Source of the DNA: Candidatus Poribacteria bacterium
Lineage (GTDB): Bacteria; Poribacteria; WGA-4E; WGA-3G
Assembly (NCBI GenBank): GCA_028824125.1
Contig: JAPPES010000007.1
Span: forward strand, 56,766-120,765
Length of the DNA stretch: 64,000 nt
Direction: 5' to 3'
The notes under the pieces are model-generated. The model saw only the letters and a list, made by a program, of their open reading frames with translations, had not been told where the DNA came from and did no database searches. The first letter of the stretch is position 1. The number at the start of each line of letters is the position of its first letter. Positions 63,711-64,000 of the stretch are shown piece after piece. The position numbers and the translations under genes were made by a program.

Positions 63711-63840
63711 AGGACTTACGCATTCCCCCTTGATAAGGGGGTTAGGGGGTTAAAAAGTCGTTATTTCAATGATATTTCAGTGATTTAACCCCCTAAATCC
63801 CCCTTATCAGTGGGACTTTAAGAGAAAATGCGTAAGTCCT
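63711..63840. mobile_element. MITE-like element, GGACTTACGCATT family (best copy)
   Basis: 130 bp with exact inverted ends AGGACTTACGCATT and AATGCGTAAGTCCT. Subterminal arms CCCCCTTGATAAGGGGGTTA and TAACCCCCTAAATCCCCCTT pair with small loops. No coding capacity. Related to 9522-9640 and partial copies at 22860 and about 45993. Confidence 0.85.
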
Positions 63841-63930
63841 GGTCTAATAAAAGTTACAAGTGAATTTGTCATTATTTATGGTAAATTAGAAAATACATTG
63901 ACACTTTCGCCCCCTGGTAGGCGATGAATC

Positions 63931-64000
63931 ATGCTGAATCATGTAGAATCATGTAGAATCATGTAGAATCATGTAGAATCATGTAGAATCATGTAGAATC
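63931..64000. repeat. 10-bp tandem repeat array (ATGTAGAATC), open at the window edge
   Basis: Seven consecutive 10-bp units: the first is ATGCTGAATC, the next six are exact ATGTAGAATC. The array continues past base 64000. It follows a GCCCCCTGGTAGGCG stretch like that at 55335. Confidence 0.9.

Noticed and set aside
63931..64000. CRISPR array at the window end
   Set aside because: Units are 10 bp, contiguous and without spacers, so it is a simple tandem repeat.

Overview
The window reads as chromosomal DNA of an uncultured bacterium. The mix of genes (phytanoyl-CoA-type dioxygenase, a sulfatase-like hydrolase, several Gfo/Idh/MocA oxidoreductases, a GH88-like hydrolase, PQQ and BNR propellers, futalosine-pathway menaquinone genes) and the very high load of small palindromic repeats resemble Candidatus Poribacteria or a related lineage. 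That assignment is inference from content only; no rRNA or tRNA gene was recognised.

Layout. 1-4 kb: molybdate-type ABC ATPase, coaE, an RfaE2-like nucleotidyltransferase and a GH88-like hydrolase. 4-9.3 kb: an accessory region with a tandem family of small membrane-anchored paralogues (two intact A-type and one B-type gene, plus decayed A and B copies interrupted by a small minus-strand cassette with a broken HTH gene), followed by a secreted protein. 9.6-15.2 kb: a five-gene minus-strand operon (two-domain metallo-beta-lactamase, VOC, PhyH, two paralogues of unknown function). 15.3-20.5 kb: four secreted proteins joining carboxypeptidase-regulatory-like modules to a C-type-lectin-like domain, in an X-Y-X-Y duplication, one copy frameshifted. 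21-34 kb: sulfatase-like enzyme, Dabb protein, BMP lipoprotein, Nudix, gamma-glutamyltransferase, glutaredoxin-like protein, oxidoreductases, a sugar isomerase and a P-loop kinase. 33.5-36.1 kb: mqnE-mqnA and a Fur regulator. 36.1-37.5 kb: small accessory genes and a broken DNA methylase.

37.5-49.7 kb is the replication-origin neighbourhood: ispH and rpmH on the minus strand, then dnaA, an AT-rich origin-like spacer, recF, a DciA-like gene, gyrB and gyrA on the plus strand. dnaN and rnpA are not at their common positions. DnaA has an unusual DNA-recognition motif in domain IV, and the spacer carries repeated TTGWTAATAAC-type motifs instead of TTATCCACA boxes. A methyltransferase flanked by transposase-like and integrase remnants lies between gyrB and gyrA.

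49.8-63.5 kb: secreted TPR protein, metallopeptidase, BNR protein, CsgG-like lipoprotein, XisI-like gene, cysC, FAH-family enzyme, D-threonine-aldolase-like enzyme, a frameshifted YbjQ-type gene, a secreted protein of unknown function and a PQQ-like propeller. Intergenic spaces throughout contain at least four families of inverted-repeat elements, some nested, and the window ends inside a 10-bp tandem array.
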